Part shown: positions 1 to 9,736 of the stretch, in pieces
How the letters are laid out: every line of letters begins with the position of its first letter
Position numbering within the stretch: position 1 is the stretch's first letter
Origin: Cordilura impudica
Taxonomy: Eukaryota > Arthropoda > Insecta > Diptera > Scathophagidae
DNA length: 64,000 nucleotides
Direction: 5' to 3'
Assembly (NCBI GenBank): GCA_963682025.1
Contig: OY821518.1
Location: 221,388,868-221,452,867, forward strand
Notes under the pieces: generated by a model
What the model saw: the letters and a program-made list of their open reading frames with translations, nothing else
Told to the model about the DNA's origin: nothing
Database searches by the model: none
Position numbers and translations under genes: made by a program

Positions 1-1377
1 TAATGATCCAAATTCCAAATCGTATCCCAATTTAAGAATATGCTCCATAAAACGAATTCTAGCATGAAGAGGTGACATTCCAAATTCATATGCTTCATTA
101 AAACTATCGTCTTGTGTTGGTGGTTGGCTCAATTGACTTGATGTTTTTTGGCATATGGTGCAGCTTGACGATGACTTTGTTTTGGTTAAAGCTTGTGCAA
201 CTTTTCCATCAATCATTGTGAGACACATTTTAAAATTTACTTCAATGTCTTGGTCATCAAATTTAAATGTTACTGGTTGAAGTTCTTTAATTTTATCATT
301 TATTTTTCGAACTTCTTCATCTATGACATCTTGAGTCTCCTTTTTGTAAGCAAACTTTATTGGTCTACAAAATTTTGTTGACGAGGGAATTTCATTCTTC
401 CATACATCTATCTCTGCAGCTCTACTAGTTGACGGCTTTGAACCAATATATGTTTTTGTTAAACGTAATGGAACGAAAGAAATCATGAATATATTGGCAT
501 CTGATGAATTTTCCGCATTACATTGTTTATATTGTTTCTGGCCAGAGGACCCATCACATCCCCATTTAGAAATTAAAGTCATGCTGCAATTTTTAAACTT
601 CTTTAAATAGTCAGCATCAAATGTCTTTAATAACCGTTCTGCAGTGTGTTCAAGAATATCCTGCAATTTTATTTCTGCTGAACTTGAAGTTACACTAATA
701 GCAGTTGGTGAAGGTAAGCAATCTTTTTTGGCAGAAACTATATCTCGATATGATGGAAAAATTCCACAATTTTTTTCATTGGTTCGCTTCCGCAATTCTG
801 TAAATTGGTTTTTAGTCATTTTCAAATCCAAAAATAGTGCAAATGCTTCTTCTGGAGTAAATTTATTTTCAGTTGGTGTCGGCATACTTTCTAAAATCCT
901 TTTTGTGCGTCTGGGGCTTGCTTCCACCATTTTTTCAATGATAGCAATTTTACCCTTTTTAGTTTTCGATGGTTGAATTTGATGCAGAAATGAATCCTTT
1001 ATGATGCTACAAGAAACTTCTTCATTGATATGTTTAAGCTTGCGTCTTCGTGATCTTTCACTACAATTATCAATTGGCTTTGCTGGTCGACCACCTTTTC
1101 CAGTTTCCATGGTAGTTACTGATGGCTTTTTAAAAATAAGTTTATTTCTTAGCCATTCTTGGTTGCGTGAGTAAAACAATTTCTTGTTTCTGGAACATTG
1201 ATTGTACCGTTTTCTTAAAGTATTTAAAAAGTTTTTTGTTTTTAAGTTATGAATTTTAATTTCTTGTTTGTCGCATATTTTGAAGAATGGATTATTCATT
1301 ATATGTAAAATAATGTCGTTTTCATCTTTCCGTTCAAAATATATATCAGATAGAACACTAAAACTGAATTTAGCCAT
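1..1377 (-). CDS. RAG1-core-like (Transib-type) transposase, 3' truncated by window edge
   Basis: The frame is open for 459 codons without a stop and continues off the left edge. The start is well defined: an in-frame TAA lies two codons upstream and the context AAACAATGG is favourable. It aligns by eye with the vertebrate RAG1 core in the same order: GGRP followed by a basic SERSRRRKLK stretch (residues 95-115), like the nonamer-binding region; IFPSYRDIV..CLP (about 205-222); WGCDGSSG with the putative first catalytic Asp at 275 (RAG1 D600); MIDGK with Asp 390 (D708); and CTIC at 406-409 (zinc C2). The D-D spacing of 115 is close to 108 in RAG1. The C-terminal H-x4-H zinc pair and catalytic Glu would lie outside the window. 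The likely role is cut-and-paste transposition; a domesticated gene is less likely given the terminal heptamer. Family homology is established knowledge; activity is inference. Confidence 0.85.
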   Translation of the reverse strand, partial: MAKFSFSVLSDIYFERKDENDIILHIMNNPFFKICDKQEIKIHNLKTKNFLNTLRKRYNQCSRNKKLFYSRNQEWLRNKLIFKKPSVTTMETGKGGRPAKPIDNCSERSRRRKLKHINEEVSCSIIKDSFLHQIQPSKTKKGKIAIIEKMVEASPRRTKRILESMPTPTENKFTPEEAFALFLDLKMTKNQFTELRKRTNEKNCGIFPSYRDIVSAKKDCLPSPTAISVTSSSAEIKLQDILEHTAERLLKTFDADYLKKFKNCSMTLISKWGCDGSSGQKQYKQCNAENSSDANIFMISFVPLRLTKTYIGSKPSTSRAAEIDVWKNEIPSSTKFCRPIKFAYKKETQDVIDEEVRKINDKIKELQPVTFKFDDQDIEVNFKMCLTMIDGKVAQALTKTKSSSSCTICQKTSSQLSQPPTQDDSFNEAYEFGMSPLHARIRFMEHILKLGYDLEFGSL

Positions 1378-1491
1378 TGTTTAAACAATAATGAAGAAAA
1401 AAATGAATGCATGGATTAATATACTATTGCTCGAAGTTTCAACATGATCTTTTTTACCTCTTTGAAACATAATATAACAGGTAGTTGGTTT

Positions 1492-1790
1492 TACCAGTTA
1501 TTTCCATTGGTTTTAAATTTATTTGCAATTTTCACGTATTTAAGTTGTGTAATATTAGATGGCAATAAAATCTTTTTTACCTTTTCCAAATGAATTGCTA
1601 GATACCACATAATTTGAGGGTTAACAGGTACTGGCAATAATACCAGTTATTTCCATTGGTTTTAAATTTATGTGCAATTTTCACGTATTTAAGTTGTGTA
1701 ATACTAGATGGCAGTAAAATCTTTTTTACCTTTTCCAAATGAATTGCCAGATACCACATAATTTGAGAGTTCTATTGTCATTTTTGTCAA
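1492..1790. repeat. Two tandem ~149-bp repeats in the leader of Transib-like copy A
   Basis: Both units begin ACCAGTTATTTCCATTGG and end near ATACCACATAATTTGAG, with a period of about 149 bp and only a few differences. They lie between the terminal repeat and the transposase start codon. Confidence 0.85.
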
Positions 1791-2475
1791 AATTTTGATA
1801 CACCCTTCTATGTGGACTAGGTCCAAATTTGGGCCAACTTCTCCTAATTTCAACAGAATTATTTTTTGGGTCAATAAGAACTCTTGTACAAAATTTCATC
1901 AAAATATATGCATAATAGCCACTTTCACATACAAATAACTTCTCAAAAAATATGACGTGCATTTGTACCGAATATCTTACCTTGGGTCAGAAAAATTGCC
2001 TGTAGCTCAAAAAGTGCATTCCCGATGCATGGACATGTATATATAGGAATGTAGGGGAGAGTTAGGACTACAAAATAGCAAATTTGTGTTTTGACTCAGC
2101 TTGACTCACAGGAGTTGTGCTCTATGAAGTAGGAAATTTCCGAGAAATTTGACCTTTTTAAAAAAATTATTTAAATTGTTCTGAAAGCAGCACAGCTTCA
2201 ATTTTTTTACCAGTAATAGGAAATAAGTTAGGTTATAACACAAAATTTACTTCGTCCAAAAATCTTGAAAAAGAAAAAAGTTATGATCATTTAAACTTTA
2301 AAAATTAACTAAAAATATCATAAATTTACTAAATTCTGAAATAGCCCAATTTGGACCACCCTGTTCTCAGTGAAATAGTTGAAATAGAGTTCTAATTTTG
2401 TTGGCCGAGGTTTACTACTGTCTACTTTCATATGAGTCTAATAACTTTAAAATCGGAGAACAAAAACCAAAAGGA

Positions 2476-2510
2476 GTTTTGGCCGCTATCTCAAAATATT
2501 GACCACAGTG
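2476..2510 (-). repeat. Terminal inverted repeat of Transib-like copy A (5' end)
   Basis: Read inward from 2510 on the minus strand it starts with heptamer CACTGTG, then about 19 bases, then GGCCAAAA. The external flank 2511-2515 is CGGCG, a GC-rich 5-mer. Confidence 0.75.
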
Positions 2511-3375
2511 CGGCGGTCAAGATGAAGTCCCAAATATTTTACATCACAATGTTGCGGTATTTGCGGATTGCTTATTCGGATTTGAGGGCATGTTTCTCGT
2601 CTGAGCGTAAAAGTAACGTGAATACATTTGTGTTCATTTATTCTTATTTTCCATCTATATAACCAGTACTCCAAATGAAAAACATGTCGTTGTAACAGTC
2701 TGCTGCTGAGGATGCTGTTGAGGGGTCCTCATGAAGACTCAAAATTGCCGTGTCATCCGCAAAGGTTGAAGTAATCGTGTTTTCATTAGTTGGCATGTCC
2801 GCTGTATAAATGATGTATAGAAGTGCGGACCCAGAACACTGCCCTGTAGAACACCAGCTTTTATATCCTGACGGAGGCTTGTAAAGTTGCTTTCTTTTAT
2901 TGAGAGCTTCCTTTTAATTGTATAGCATTCCATTAGTTTATTACGTTTGGGGGCAGCAAAGATTTAATTTTATGGAGTAGACCCTCGTGCCAAACCTTAT
3001 CGAAAGCTTGCTCTCAATAAAGAGAGCAGAGACGTACTTTTTTTTCTTCAAAGCCTTTTCTTATTGTGCTTACTAACCTATGGACTTGCTCAATGGTGCT
3101 GTTCAATGGTGTGTTCGCCTTAATCCAAATTTATGTGCTGGATGACGTTATTTTGATCACAGCTACAGTAAGCTTATTTTTTAGTAATTTCTCGAACAAT
3201 TTTGACTGATTTGACAATAAACTTATTGGCCTGTACGAATCGAACTTTATGTGATCTCTACCTGGCTTGGTACCATGGTTACGATCGAAACCTTCCATTC
3301 TGAGGGATAATATTCAAGGTGTAATATAGCGTTAAATATAAAAAGAATAATTCTGAATGCTATTCTGGGTAATTC
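2511..3375 (-). pseudogene. Jockey-type LINE reverse transcriptase fragment
   Basis: Minus-strand translation in shifting frames gives recognisable non-LTR reverse transcriptase blocks. In order these are NAILHLEYYPSEWK (about 3340-3300), RPISLLSNQSKLFEKLLKN (about 3230-3180), AFDKVWHEGLL (about 3010-2980), GVLQGSVLGP (about 2850), FADDTAIL with the catalytic Asp pair (about 2750) and KYLGLHLDRR (about 2545-2512). There are at least two frameshifts and in-frame stops, so it is dead. The homology is cut at LDRR exactly where Transib-like copy A ends, so the transposon interrupted it. The continuation lies outside the window. Confidence 0.8.
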
Positions 3376-3389
3376 CAAAAGCATTTTAT

Positions 3390-3990
3390 TACTGATCCCA
3401 TAGGTTACTTTGGATGGAAGTGACACGCCCATTTGGTCCGATCCCGCCCATTTTTTGTTCAAACTATGTAAATTAATAACTCATGAACTTAGACAAAGTT
3501 CCAAGGCTTTCACTATTACAATACTCCAGATATATGACATTTAATATTCACTTCATATGGGAAATGCCACGATCTTACCCCGCCCATTTCTCCCCAGTAC
3601 TAGCGTTGATAACTTATGAAATCACATAAAGTACCAAGGCTCTTACAATTATAGTACTCCCGTTATATCATATTACATATTTCTTTGTATAGTGGGTGAC
3701 ACGCCCACTGGTATTTACTTTGTATGGTGGGTGACACGCCCATTTGTCCGATCCCGCCCATTTTTTCCGCAACTCTTCCAATTAGCTGAATATGTACATG
3801 TACAGAGTTTCAGAACTCTTGCTGTTGTAGTACACCAGATATTACATATTTAAGTTATATGTTAAAAATATAGCCTATTTTTCCTTTTGGATATGCAGTT
3901 ACCTACTGTTAAAATTTCAGGACGATCGGCGATATAGTGATGTCTCCGTATACCACAAACAAACGTACAAATATACATACAAGACTCGAT
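3390..3990. repeat. CACGCCCA-type repeat fragment
   Basis: It contains four to five short units built around GACACGCCCA and CCGATCCCGCCCATTTTTT, the same vocabulary as the large arrays at 33.7-37.8 kb. It ends with a tail of the form AAATTTCAGGACGATCGG..ACAAACAAACGTACAAA, again like those arrays. It directly abuts the LINE fragment. Confidence 0.7.
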
Positions 3991-5390
3991 TCTTGTATAA
4001 AAGATATATCAAACGTACATTGAATAAAAACAATTTATTTACTATATTTTGAAGACAATTTTTTATTTATAAAAGGAAAAATATTTTTAAGAACATACAG
4101 TAACAGTAATATAGATATTAGAACTATTTGAAAAAATAAACATCATTTAAATCGGAGTTTAAATTTGTTAAATTTTTTTTTTATCACCAAAGGTTCAAAT
4201 TTAGAGATATATTGAATAATAATAAATATATGTAATAAATAATATAAGAGTACATAATTTACACTGTTGTTAGAACAGTAATGAATAATACTAGCAGATT
4301 CCAGCCCTCGAAATTCGAGCGCAGATTCTAGGAAATTTTATTTTTTCATTAAATAAAGAACGTAAGGGTATGCTAAACAATTATAGCCAAATCACAAATC
4401 AACACAAAAAGAACAAACTCATTTTTATTACAAATACATTAACAAATTTAACAAACACACACATAGCATTGTATAATTTTATATATGTGTTAGTAGCAAC
4501 TTTAAATGCAATATACTCAAAATAAAGGAAAAACTTTAAAAATCTGTAAGTCTGCAAAATGGCTAAAAAGAAATACCTTTCAAATAATATACGCTTGGTC
4601 AAAATCGGGATAACACGGTGGAACAAAACGTCAGTCACAAGAAATCGCCTAGCCTATTAATATTATAGATATATGTATAAAAATATAGTCTTTAAACTTA
4701 AATTATTTTTGAAAATAATAGGCTGGTATTATTCCATGTTACGCCTCTTCCAGTTAACTTCGTCACTATTTTGTTTATTAACTTTGTGGTCGACTCCATA
4801 AAAAAGATATTACTACATCATTTTATTTATATATTTTCTATAACTGATTTAAACCTGCTTCCAGAAAGACTAGTTTCAACCCCATTACACGGTCAGATTA
4901 ATAGGCAGCAGCGTCTTCCAAAAAGTGCCGTTACATATTATATGCATTTACTTCATCATTTTACAAACAACTTAATAAATAGTTGTTCGATATCTTAATG
5001 TTCTTCCAAATAATATAACTTTATTTATCCCTTAAATTTAACATAATTTTTTTTAAATCCTACATTTAAAACAAGTCACTTTCAAATCTCTACTTTACAA
5101 CTATTTGCTATCACGCCAGACAATAAAATCAACGTTCCATCTTATTGTTCTTGTTGTTCGTTTTTACGACACATACTCGTACATAGATGTCTCACTGTTG
5201 TTTAACTACCACTTCTTGTTGAATATACAGAAACAAAAAAAAATCTTTACATTTTTTATTTTTTTTTTATATTTTTTTTATTTTATTTTATTATTTTTTT
5301 TTATTTTATTACAGAAGGACATTATATTATTGTCCGAAGTTTTGTTTTATATGATTCTTAATGCTATCTTTTTATCGAAAATTGAGCTCT
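3991..5390. other. AT-rich intergenic DNA, nothing recognised
   Basis: Low-complexity AT-rich sequence. The short open frames are low-complexity F/I/Y/K-rich translations, and no TIR or tandem repeat is visible. Confidence 0.5.
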
Positions 5391-5395
5391 AAGGC

Positions 5396-5582
5396 CGAGG
5401 CCATGCAATGAGCGGCAAAGCAGCGAGCGGCAGAGCGATGAGCGGAAAAAAATTAAAACATATGAAATACTACTGAAGTGGCCACACAATGAGCGACATG
5501 TGAGTGGCATTTCTGAGCGTCTAAGCGGTGCCGCTCAGGAATAGAACTTGCTCTAATTTTTAGTTGTTTTCTGAGCGGCAAA
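5396..5582. repeat. Clustered GAGCGGCA motifs
   Basis: About seven copies of GAGCGGC/GAGCGAC or its complement (GCCGCTCA) occur within about 190 bp, in an otherwise AT-rich region. Motifs on both strands suggest a degraded MITE or foldback fragment, but I could not define boundaries. Confidence 0.4.
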
Positions 5583-6690
5583 GATTAAAAATTGCAAAAA
5601 AGAAATGGCTTTTCTTTCTTTTGTCAATCTGTAGCGCGATTCAGTAACTTCTTTTTTAGCAATAATCGAATCGTTAGAAAAAGAAAACAAAATTATCGAT
5701 TTTGGTATTCAGTAAAATTTTTAAACGATATTCGCTATTGTTAAAGTTAGGTGTTGTTGTTATCTTAACGACAACCATTTTTGTGTTGTTTTTCAATCGA
5801 TAAAAAGTTAAAAACCTTGAAATGTAGTCATACATAAATAAAAATCATAAAATAGTGAAAATATTTTGCTTTTATTATAAAAACATTTTATATAAATAAT
5901 AAATAATAACATTGACAATGGCATTTTGACAACTAACCGCTCAAAACGACGCTCAGGCTTCTAAAGAATATTGAACTGAAATCTATGAAAACTTATTTAT
6001 TAAACTTTTCTTTTAGTGTACATTATTACGTACTCTAGTATTACTCTTATGTGTTTAAGTGCTTGTTTGCTACATGAGCGAACATCATTTTCTGGTTTTT
6101 GATGTTTTTGTGTACAAAATATATACACATATATAGAAATATAAACGTAGTAATTTACGAATAAATATACTACTACTACTGTAAAAGCTGTAATGGTTTC
6201 AAAACGTGATAAATACAACGTATCTTGTTCTTTAATGAAAAGTATTGGAAAATATTATTTACTGGTTTTACATTAAGTCACTGTCAGCCAAATTTTCAAG
6301 TTTTCAAAGGGCATTCATAAGCAAAATGAAAATGGTAAATGCTGATCCATAAAGAAAAGTTTTGTAATCTAAATACAGCTTTCTAACCTACACCAGGCTT
6401 CTCTGATACAATCCGTACCTTCCTTTGCCAACATAGCGTTATTTCGCACAACAGAATTCTCTCAATAAAGGTCTGATCAAAATTTAGCATAATTGGTGAA
6501 TTAGTATTCGATATTAGGAGGGTGGAATGTTTTCTATTTTATGTATTGAGAGGGACGAGTCAATGGATTAAGCTTGCAAATGCCATGGAGGATGTGCCGG
6601 ATTACTTTATTTGGGACTTTTAACTGGAAAATCGAATTCTGTGGAAAAACTAATTGCTTTATATAGAGCAGATTCAATTTAAGAGGTGTT
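5583..6690. other. Intergenic DNA, no gene seen
   Basis: No open frame with recognisable content. The stretch 6480-6690 is less AT-rich and could be an old LINE piece, but I see no motif that proves it. Confidence 0.4.
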
Positions 6691-6890
6691 TTTTAATTTG
6701 GTGCAGTTTGCGATAAACTTTTGTAACGGAGTATCATGACAGAGTATAATTGATTTTAATACTTTCTTTGATTCAAGTTGGAATAAGAGATTTTTATTTA
6801 AAGTATTGGCTTCCACCATTATGTTATTAATTGGAGTGGTTCGAGGTGCACCAAGTACACATTGAGTCGCTGTGTTTATAACTGTGTTAA

Positions 6891-7455
6891 TTATACCCTA
6901 TACCACTATGTGGTACTATTGAAATTGGCGAGAATCGGTCCTTGTTCAGACCTAGCCCTCATACAAATTACCCCTATGAAATCTACATAAATTGCCATAA
7001 GATCCAAATTGTCATATAGATCTTACTCAAATTGGGTTTGTATGCGTTTATTACATCCACTAATGAGTGGTCTAAAAATGATACCTGGGACAACTCTTAG
7101 TCATACGCTCCATATAGAGCTGATTCCCGATCTTCACTTAAATCTATCAAAAAACAAAAATATTGCACTGATTCTTCTCAAATTTTGTTTGTATATATTT
7201 TTGCAAAATACAAGAGACTTTACCAAACATGGTCAGGATCAGTCCATTTTTTGGCCTAGTCCCCATATAGATATAACATCCGATATAAACTTTTTCATAT
7301 CTGCAGCCAAAAAAATTAATAAAAATCTCACTCAAATTTGGCTTATGCTTATTTTCTATATCCAGTTAGTTGGGCCTAAGAGATAGGGCTTCTAAGCGCA
7401 TGGTATAGGGTATCATATAGTCGGTCTCGACCGACTATAATTTTCTTACTTGTTT
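6891..7455 (+). mobile_element. DINE-1-like non-autonomous Helentron-type element, internally deleted
   Basis: It starts TATACCCTATACCACTATG and ends with the hairpin TAGTCGGTC..GACCGACTATA followed by TTTTCTTACTTGTTT. The 5' motif recurs inverted near the 3' end (TGGTATAGGGTATC). About 300 bp, including the GTCC microsatellite, is missing relative to the copy at 8961. There is no coding capacity. Confidence 0.8.
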
Positions 7456-7587
7456 AATTTGGTGCAGTTTGCGATAAACTTTTGTAACGGAGTATCATGA
7501 CAGAGTATAATTGATTTTAATACTTTCTTTGATTCAAGTTGGAATAACAGATTTTTATTTAGAGTAGTGGCTTCCAACATTATATTA

Positions 7588-8893
7588 ACGGGTGATTTTT
7601 TAAGAGCTTGATAACTTTTTTAAAAAAAAAAACGCATAAAATTTGCAAAATCTCACCGGTTCTTTATTTGAAACGTTAGATTGGTCCATGACATTTACTT
7701 TTTGAAGATAATTTCATTTAAATGTTGACCGCGGCTGCGTCTTAGGTGGTCCATTCGGAAAGTCCAATTTTGGGCAACTTTTTCGAGCATTTCGGCCGGA
7801 ATAGCCCGAATTTCTTCGGAAATGTTGTCTTCCAAAGCTGGAATAGTTGCTGGCTTATTTCTGTAGACTTTAGACTTGACGTAGCCCCACAAAAAATAGT
7901 CTAAAGGCGTCAAATCGCATGATCTTGGTGGCCAACTTACCGGTCCATTTCTTGAGATGAATTGTTCTCCGAAGTTTTCCCTCAAAATGGCCATAGAATC
8001 GCGAGCTGTGTGGCATGTAGCGCCATCTTGTTGAAACCACATGTCAACCAAGTTCAGTTCTTCCATTTTTGGCAACAAAAAGTTTGTTAGCATCGAACGA
8101 TAGCGATCGCCATTCACCGTAACGTTGCGTCCAACAGCATCTTTGAAAAAATACGGTCCATTGATTCCACCAGCGTACAAACCACACCAAACAGTGCATT
8201 TTTCGGGATGCATGGGCAGTTCTTGAACGGCTTCTGGTTGCTCTTCACTCCAAATACGGCAATTTTGCTTATTTACGAAGCCATTCAACCAGAAATGAGC
8301 CTCATCGCTGAACAAAATTTGTCGATAAAAAAGCGGATTTTCTGCCAACTTTTCTAGGGCCCATTCATTGAAAATTAGACGTTGTGGCAGATCGTTCGGC
8401 TTCAGTTCTTGCACGAGCTGTATTTTATACGGTTTTACACCAAGATCTTTGCGTAAAATCTTCCATGTGGTCGAATAACACAAACCCAATTGCTGCGAAC
8501 GGCGACGAATCGACATTTCACGGTCTTCAGCAACACTCTCAGAAACAGACGCAATATTCTCTTCTGTACGCACTGTACGCATTCGTGTGGTTGGTTTAAT
8601 GTCCAATAAAGTAAACTGAGTGCGAAACTTGGTCACAATCGCATTAATTGTTTGCTCACTTGGTCGATTATGTAGACCATAAATCGGACGTAAAGCGCGA
8701 AACACATTTCGAACCGAACACTGATTTTGGTAATAAAATTCAATGATTTGCAAGCGTTGCTCGTTAGTAAGTCTATTCATGATGAAATGTCAAAGCATAC
8801 TGAGCATCTTTCTCTTTGACACCATGTCTGAAATCCCACGTGATCTGTCAAATACTAATGCATGAAAATCCTAACCTCAAAAAAATCACCCGT
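7588..8893 (-). mobile_element. Complete DD41D mariner-like (Tc1/mariner superfamily) transposon
   Basis: The 1306-bp element is bounded by inverted repeats sharing the outer 14 bases ACGGGTGATTTTTT and only weakly similar further in. It is flanked by TA duplications (7586-7587 and 8894-8895). A paralogous unoccupied site survives in the same window: the duplicated flank near 6815 reads through the single TA without the insert. One uninterrupted transposase gene fills most of the element. Confidence 0.93.
7695..8780 (-). CDS. Mariner-like transposase, DD41D type
   Basis: An intact 361-residue transposase for cut-and-paste movement of the surrounding element. The N-terminus (about 1-125) is a paired helix-turn-helix DNA-binding region resembling the DUF4817 type. 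The catalytic domain carries FSDEAHFW (Asp 159), QQDGATCH (Asp 252) and CDLTPLDYFLWG (Asp 294). The 41 residues between the second and third Asp define DD41D, as opposed to DD34D of Mos1-type mariners. Length is normal for the superfamily (about 340-370). The start is the first ATG after the terminal repeat. No stop, frameshift or lost catalytic residue is visible, so it may be active or very recently so. It has no neighbours within the transposon. Confidence 0.93.
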   Translation of the reverse strand: MNRLTNEQRLQIIEFYYQNQCSVRNVFRALRPIYGLHNRPSEQTINAIVTKFRTQFTLLDIKPTTRMRTVRTEENIASVSESVAEDREMSIRRRSQQLGLCYSTTWKILRKDLGVKPYKIQLVQELKPNDLPQRLIFNEWALEKLAENPLFYRQILFSDEAHFWLNGFVNKQNCRIWSEEQPEAVQELPMHPEKCTVWCGLYAGGINGPYFFKDAVGRNVTVNGDRYRSMLTNFLLPKMEELNLVDMWFQQDGATCHTARDSMAILRENFGEQFISRNGPVSWPPRSCDLTPLDYFLWGYVKSKVYRNKPATIPALEDNISEEIRAIPAEMLEKVAQNWTFRMDHLRRSRGQHLNEIIFKK

Positions 8894-8960
8894 TATTAAT
8901 TGGAGTGGTTTGAGGTGCACCAAGTACACATTGAGTAGATGTGTTTATAACTGTGTTAAT

Positions 8961-9736
8961 TATACCCTATATCACTATGTGGTTTGGGTATAATGACTTT
9001 GTGCTGCTGTTTGTAACAACCAACAATATTTGACCTAGACCCATCTTTAATCATACCGATCGAATCAGAATCACTTTTTGAATTGATTTAACAATGTCCG
9101 TCCGTCCGTCCGTCCGTCCGTCTGTGTGTCCATGTAAACCTTGTAATCAAACTGCAGGTCGCAAATATGAATATATTTTGATGAAATTTGGTATATAAGC
9201 TTTTATCGGCCATGGGATGAACCCTGTTGAAACTGGTGAGAATCAGTCCATGTTCAGACCTAGCCCCCATACAAATTACCCCTATGAAATTGCCATAGGA
9301 TCCAAATTGTCATATAGATATTATTCAAATTGGGTTCCTATGCGTTCATTACATCCATTAATGAGTAGTCCAAAAATGATCCCTTTGGCCCCATATAGAG
9401 CTGCTTCCCGATCTTCACTTAAATCTATCAAAAAACAAAAATATTGCACTGATTCTTCTCAAATTTTGTTTGTATATATTTTTGCAAAATACAAGAGACT
9501 TTACCAAACATAGTCAGGATCGGTCCATTTTTGGGCCTAGCCCCCATATAGATATAGCATCCGATATGAACTTTTTCATACCTGCAGCCAAAAAAATTAA
9601 TAAAAATCAGACTCAAATTTGGTTTATGCTTATTTTCTATATCCAGTTAGTTGGGCCTGAGAGATAGGGTCTCTAAACGCATGGTATAGGGTATCGCATA
9701 GTCGGTCTGGACCGACTGTAATTTTCTTACTTGTTT
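8961..9736 (+). mobile_element. DINE-1-like element, full structure
   Basis: Starts TATACCCTATATCACTATGTGG, contains the GTCC microsatellite near 9095-9120 followed by a conserved core, and ends with the GTCGGTC..GACCGAC hairpin and TTTTCTTACTTGTTT. Short open frames inside recur in other copies because the copies are similar, not because they are genes. Confidence 0.85.

Larger units (their letters stand above)
1..2510 (-). mobile_element. RAG1/Transib-like DNA transposon, copy A (left end outside window)
   Basis: A minus-strand transposase frame (1-1377) is followed by about 1.1 kb of non-coding leader that stops at position 2510 with CACAGTG, read from the element end as CACTGTG, the perfect RSS/Transib heptamer. 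The last bases resemble the right end of copy B at 24625: both have the heptamer, then a GGCCAAAA block at about +27/28, then a related TTTGTT..CCGATTTT stretch. The sequence just outside is CGGCG, GC-rich as Transib and RAG target duplications usually are. Immediately beyond it a LINE reading frame begins, so 2510/2511 is a real insertion boundary. The 3' end lies left of the window, so neither full length nor the second duplication can be checked. Confidence 0.85.
6692..9736 (+). repeat. Tandem duplication of a flank plus DINE-1-like element
   Basis: Unit 1 (6692-7455) and unit 2 (7453-9736) both start TTAATTTGGTGCAGTTTGCG, share about 200 bp of flank almost base for base (TTTGTAACGGAGTATCATG, GAGGTGCACCAAGTACACA) and then enter a DINE-1-like element. 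Unit 1's element has an internal deletion. Unit 2's flank is split by the DD41D transposon at 7588-8893. Confidence 0.85.

Noticed and set aside
3247..3462. A 71-codon minus-strand frame beginning MNKKWAG.
   Set aside because: Its first part is read-through of the CACGCCCA repeat; only the last third is genuine LINE sequence, already covered by the fragment.
7147..7335. A 62-codon frame repeated almost unchanged in five DINE-1-like copies (7147, 9428, 23336, 43860, 54484), with open frames on the opposite strand as well.
   Set aside because: Differences between copies include many amino-acid changes and a premature deletion. Both strands stay open, and the frame lies in a non-coding element. 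Copy similarity explains it.
9095..9125. GTCC tandem repeats considered as a CRISPR-like or satellite array.
   Set aside because: They are simple microsatellites at the same position in each DINE-1-like element.
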